Notes under the pieces: model-generated
What the model was told of the DNA's origin: nothing
Database searches by the model: none
What the model saw: only the letters and a program-made list of their open reading frames with translations
From: Candidatus Latescibacterota bacterium
Lineage (GTDB): Bacteria > Latescibacterota > UBA2968 > UBA8231
Assembly (NCBI GenBank): GCA_021295675.1
Contig: JAGWBY010000112.1
Coordinates: forward strand, 1 to 9,690
Direction of reading: 5' to 3'
DNA length: 9,690 nt
Part shown: one piece after another, positions 6,869-9,690 of the stretch
Position numbering within the stretch: position 1 is the first letter of the stretch
Layout: each line of letters begins with the position of its first letter
Program-made: the position numbers and the translations under genes

Positions 6869-9346
6869 TCAACTACCGTAGAAGCGCCGCTGGCCGCGCT
6901 CGAGTTTGAGCTGCGGAATGTCTTTTAACTGCACCTTAAGAAAGAACGCCCGGTTTTTGTGAAAGGTGCTCGGTTGCACGTTGAGGGTTGCAGTCCAGTC
7001 GTGGAATTCCTTTTGCAGGGACAACAGCTCGGAAGTGAGGCGCTCGGTGGTTAAAAGCCGCTTCCCTGGGACGCGTAGATTGTAGTTGAGCGAATAGTTG
7101 CAATGCCAGCTCGCCAAGCTAAAGCCGGCCGCGGCCTGCACCCAGGAGCGGATGAAGCTAGAGGTTGTAGTCGTGGCGCGGCGGTGCGAGATGTAGTGGC
7201 TGAGTTGTAAGCGGCTGCCGCGCCGGCGGGTGTCGATGTCGCGCATGAGGCCGCTTTCAAAGCCGAAGGATTCCCGACCATAGGGGCTGGTGGTGCCGAA
7301 GCTGCTAGATCCGTAAGGGTTGGCGGTGCCGAAGCTACTCGATCCGTAGGGGTTGGGGGAGCCGAAGCTACTCGATCCGTAGGGGTTGGCGGTGCCGAAG
7401 CTACTCGATCCGTAGCGGCTGGAGCTGGCAAAACTACTAGTCCGGCCGGTCTCCTCGCGCGAAGCTGCTGACCGCCGCGACCAGCTAGCTGAGGTCCGCA
7501 CTTCAAGCTGCTCGCGACGCGGTGCCAACAAGTGCAGTCGGTTTTGCTCGTCGTAGAATTCGTGGCGCAAGGTCAGCCGCGAGTTTAGGTAGCGACCCGC
7601 CTCGACGCTTAGGGTCGTCCGCAGGTCGTCTAGCGGGGTTTCCTTTTCCTCAAAGTCATAGGCGGTAGAGAAATTGAGCTGGACTAGGCGCACTTTGTGC
7701 TCGTCGTCGTCGCGCAGGATTTTGGCCCAGAAGGTGTTGTCGAGGCGCAAGTTCAATGTCCGCCGGTGTTGGAGTGGGCTGCCGTCGCCGCCAAAACCGA
7801 AGACGCCGCCGGTGTCAGCGCGGGAGGCTTGGTAATTGAACGAGAGGCTGGGTTTGAGCACATGGCGCAGGGCCTGGAGCGAACCGATGGACGGGCTAAA
7901 AAGGCCGTAGAAGGTCTGGCTCAGGGCCGCGCGGGTCGAGAAGCGGTCTCTGCGTCGGCTGCGGGTTGCGCTCTCGCGCAGATCCTGGTCGCTCCAGTCT
8001 TGGTTGAGTGCCGGGCTGAGATTGAGCCAAGAGAAGGGGCGGTACTGCGCGCTGACGCCCCAGCGTACCTGAGCCCTGGTTTTGCTGGTCGTATCCGTGC
8101 GGCTGCCGCTCTGCGTATTGCGCAGGCTGGCGTTGCCGTCGTAGTAAACGCGGCTGTACCAGGGGAGGTTTTGGCGATTTTGGCGGCTTTGGCCCGTTTG
8201 GCCCCAAATCGGCTTGCGGCTCTTGCGCAAGCTGAGTTCGGGTAAAATGGTGGAGAACCGTTCGGTGTCGAGATATTTGGTCTGGCCTGCTTTCAGGCTG
8301 AAGCTATTGCCCGATCCGCGCCAGCGCCGGGAGTAGCTGAGGTTGGAGCGCAGGGTGCGGTTGAGACGATCTTGGAGGCTTGTGCTGTTGTCTTGGGCAA
8401 AGCTGTTGTTGCTCTGGAAGGTGCCGTCGGCCCGCAGGCTCGCGTCGCGGCCTAGCTCTTGGCTGTGCCTGAATTCGAGTCGCCAGTTGCGCGAGGCCGT
8501 GCGGCCAGTGCTCACATGCCCTCGGAATCGGTAGCGCGCGGCGTAGTTGAGGCGGGCGCGTCCTAGCCAGCCCGAGCGCTGCCGCAGGTCGGTCGCGAGC
8601 GACAGGTCCCAATAGTCGTTGGGCGCAATATAATAGCCCAAGTTGCGCAGCTCCCACTCGCTTTGGCTCGCCCCAAATCTAAGGGCGCGTTGCCCAAAAC
8701 TCGGCGTTAAAATCCCAGACTGGCGGTCTTCGCGCAGCGAGAATACGTAAAAGGGAATCCACAACAGCCGCCGCTCCTTGATGCGGAAATACACGGGGCG
8801 CGCCACGGCCATGTCGCCGGCTATGACCTTGATGCGCGGGCTGTAGAAATCGAAGTGGGGATGGTCGGAGCCTTGGTGGACGTGGAACTCGGTGCTGCTG
8901 CGAGTCTGTATTAAGCGTCCAGCGTAAAATCCCTTGTCGCGGTGGATCTTGCCTTCGAGGATGGTTCCTTGCTCAGTGGAGAGGTCGTAGAGGATGCGCT
9001 CGCCGCGCAGCGTCTGTTCGCCTTGGCGCAACACCGGGCGGCCAACGACCCGCCCAAGCGAATCGAGGGCTGCTCGCGCTTCGACTTGGTCGAGGTCGCG
9101 GCGGAAGACGATCTCGGCAGCCTCTAGCTCAGCGCCCTTGTGCGAGATGCGGGCCTGACCCTGCAACAGGAGCGAGTCCCCGACCTCGTAGTAGCGCATA
9201 TAGGTGGCTTGGTAGGCAAAGCCTTGATTTTTGTCTTGGCCCTTGGCTTGGGTCAACAGGGCGCGGGCCTCTTGCAGTTGGGTATCGGACGCCTCGCTGC
9301 CGTGCGGATAGGCGAGGGCGAGGCAGAGGATTAGCAGGACGATCAT
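6869..9346 (-). CDS. lptD: LPS-assembly outer-membrane protein LptD (OstA family)
   Basis: LptD is the outer-membrane barrel that inserts lipopolysaccharide into the outer leaflet after transport from LptA. The product has 825 residues from the ATG at 9346, which overlaps the rlmB stop (ATGA). Residues 1-19 are a signal peptide (MIVLLILCLALAYPHGSEA). Residues about 45-155 are an OstA/LptA-like beta-jellyroll (GDSLLLQGQARISHKGAELE, GERILYDLSTEQGTILEGKI). Next is the family core at about 160-255: HPHFDFYSPRIKVIAGD, ARPVYFRIKERRLLWIPFY, RQSGILTPSFG and YYIAPNDYWDLSL. The remainder is barrel-like, with alternating polar and hydrophobic residues and many R, S and N. It includes an 11-residue repeat array at 645-688. 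The mature protein has a single cysteine (WHCNY), unlike the E. coli protein with its disulfides. The C-terminus LKDIPQLKLERG...FYGS resembles FCB-group OstA proteins. An upstream extension of the frame to 9583 lies inside rlmB and is not credible. Confidence 0.92.
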   Translation of the reverse strand: MIVLLILCLALAYPHGSEASDTQLQEARALLTQAKGQDKNQGFAYQATYMRYYEVGDSLLLQGQARISHKGAELEAAEIVFRRDLDQVEARAALDSLGRVVGRPVLRQGEQTLRGERILYDLSTEQGTILEGKIHRDKGFYAGRLIQTRSSTEFHVHQGSDHPHFDFYSPRIKVIAGDMAVARPVYFRIKERRLLWIPFYVFSLREDRQSGILTPSFGQRALRFGASQSEWELRNLGYYIAPNDYWDLSLATDLRQRSGWLGRARLNYAARYRFRGHVSTGRTASRNWRLEFRHSQELGRDASLRADGTFQSNNSFAQDNSTSLQDRLNRTLRSNLSYSRRWRGSGNSFSLKAGQTKYLDTERFSTILPELSLRKSRKPIWGQTGQSRQNRQNLPWYSRVYYDGNASLRNTQSGSRTDTTSKTRAQVRWGVSAQYRPFSWLNLSPALNQDWSDQDLRESATRSRRRDRFSTRAALSQTFYGLFSPSIGSLQALRHVLKPSLSFNYQASRADTGGVFGFGGDGSPLQHRRTLNLRLDNTFWAKILRDDDEHKVRLVQLNFSTAYDFEEKETPLDDLRTTLSVEAGRYLNSRLTLRHEFYDEQNRLHLLAPRREQLEVRTSASWSRRSAASREETGRTSSFASSSRYGSSSFGTANPYGSSSFGSPNPYGSSSFGTANPYGSSSFGTTSPYGRESFGFESGLMRDIDTRRRGSRLQLSHYISHRRATTTTSSFIRSWVQAAAGFSLASWHCNYSLNYNLRVPGKRLLTTERLTSELLSLQKEFHDWTATLNVQPSTFHKNRAFFLKVQLKDIPQLKLERGQRRFYGS
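7283..7414 (-). repeat. 33-bp in-frame tandem repeat in lptD, four copies
   Basis: Four 33-bp units encode the 11-mers YGSSSFGTANP, YGSSSFGSPNP, YGSSSFGTANP and YGSSSFGTTSP, followed by the decayed copy YGRESFG. The middle units are nearly identical at base level, so expansion was recent. The surrounding residues (SSFASSSR) look like older decayed copies. Gly/Ser/Asn/Pro content suggests a flexible loop of the barrel. Confidence 0.95.
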
Positions 9347-9690
9347 GGCTGGCGCTGACGCAATACTTCGTACAGGGCGATACCGGCGGCCACCGAGGCG
9401 TTGAGCGAGCCGATGGCCTCGCGCTGCATGGGGATGTGCAAGAGTGCGTCGCAGCGCTTTTGCACCATGCGCCGCAGTCCCTTGCCCTCGCTGCCGATGA
9501 CTAAGGCGCAGGGCTGGGCAAAGTCTGCGGCCGTTAAGGGCTGTTCGCCTTGAGCGTCGAGTCCGGCGATGAAAAGCCCACAATCTGCGGCTTTTTGCAG
9601 GGCCTTTTGCAAGTTGTCAACTCGGCAGACGGGTAGGTGCTGGGTTGCACCGGCGGCGGCTTTGAGCGCGGCTGGCGAGAGGCCGGCCGC
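9343..9690 (-). CDS. rlmB: TrmH-family 23S rRNA (guanosine-2'-O)-methyltransferase, RlmB-like, C-terminal part
   Basis: This is a SPOUT (knotted) RNA 2'-O-ribose methyltransferase. RlmB methylates G2251 in the peptidyl-transferase centre. The frame is open to the right edge, so about 115 C-terminal residues are visible and the N-terminus is outside the window. The visible part begins within AALKAAAGATQHLPVCRVDN, which matches the SAGAxEHLPVxxVxN segment typical of RlmB. The later SPOUT motifs follow: LVIGSEGKGLRRMVQKRCD (motif 2) and IPMQREAIGSLNASVAAGIA (motif 3 with the knot SLNxSVA). It ends LRQRQP with a TGA that overlaps the lptD start. The RlmB subtype is favoured over TrmH by the AGAxxHLPV segment, but other SpoU-type enzymes remain possible. 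Confidence 0.9.
   Translation of the reverse strand, partial: AAGLSPAALKAAAGATQHLPVCRVDNLQKALQKAADCGLFIAGLDAQGEQPLTAADFAQPCALVIGSEGKGLRRMVQKRCDALLHIPMQREAIGSLNASVAAGIALYEVLRQRQP

Noticed and set aside
9300..9346. Lipobox in the LptD signal peptide (LILC)
   Set aside because: Leucine at -1 does not fit a lipobox, and a normal signal-peptidase I site (SEA-S) follows.
9347..9583. N-terminal extension of LptD inside rlmB
   Set aside because: It would bury the clear signal peptide at 9346 and is a shadow of rlmB.

Overview
The window carries a compact set of housekeeping and cell-envelope genes, all on the minus strand. It suggests a Gram-negative, fairly GC-rich bacterium. Evidence for an outer membrane is an LptD/OstA-type LPS transport barrel and a secreted beta-propeller protein that ends in a FlgD/T9SS-like beta-sandwich (YPNPF motif and GSGIYYF near the C-terminus). 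That combination is common in the FCB group and relatives such as Latescibacterota, Gemmatimonadota and Fibrobacterota. I infer this kind of lineage but cannot name a species.

Layout in the direction of transcription, from right to left. (1) 9690-9343: the 3' end of an rlmB-like TrmH-family 23S rRNA 2'-O-methyltransferase. (2) 9346-6869: lptD, overlapping rlmB by 4 bp. (3) 6868-6743: the only real intergenic gap, with a hairpin and a 9-bp tandem repeat. (4) 6742-6299: dtd, D-aminoacyl-tRNA deacylase. (5) 6302-5715: maf, nucleotide pyrophosphatase. (6) 5718-4777: a rodZ-like HTH/transmembrane/DUF4115 protein. (7) 4780-2349: priA, split by one frame change near 3440. (8) 2339-132: a 735-residue secreted double beta-propeller protein. 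(9) 130-1: the N-terminus of a secreted DUF4159 protein, cut by the window edge.

The genes fall into two tightly packed transcription units, rlmB-lptD and dtd-maf-rodZ-priA-propeller-DUF4159. Four junctions are 4-bp ATGA/GTGA overlaps, and the other two gaps are 9 bp and 1 bp, so strong translational coupling is likely. The functions are mixed: translation quality control (dtd), nucleotide-pool surveillance (maf), cell shape (rodZ), replication restart (priA) and outer-membrane/surface proteins (lptD, propeller, DUF4159).

I see no mobile element, CRISPR array, tRNA, rRNA or defence system. The points most worth a second look are: the broken priA, where a frame change and probably about six missing residues lie beside a perfect 11-bp inverted repeat; the propeller protein, whose 7 + 7 blades plus C-terminal sandwich match the architecture of the T9SS component PorZ; and two in-frame tandem repeats, 33 bp in lptD and 21 bp in rodZ.
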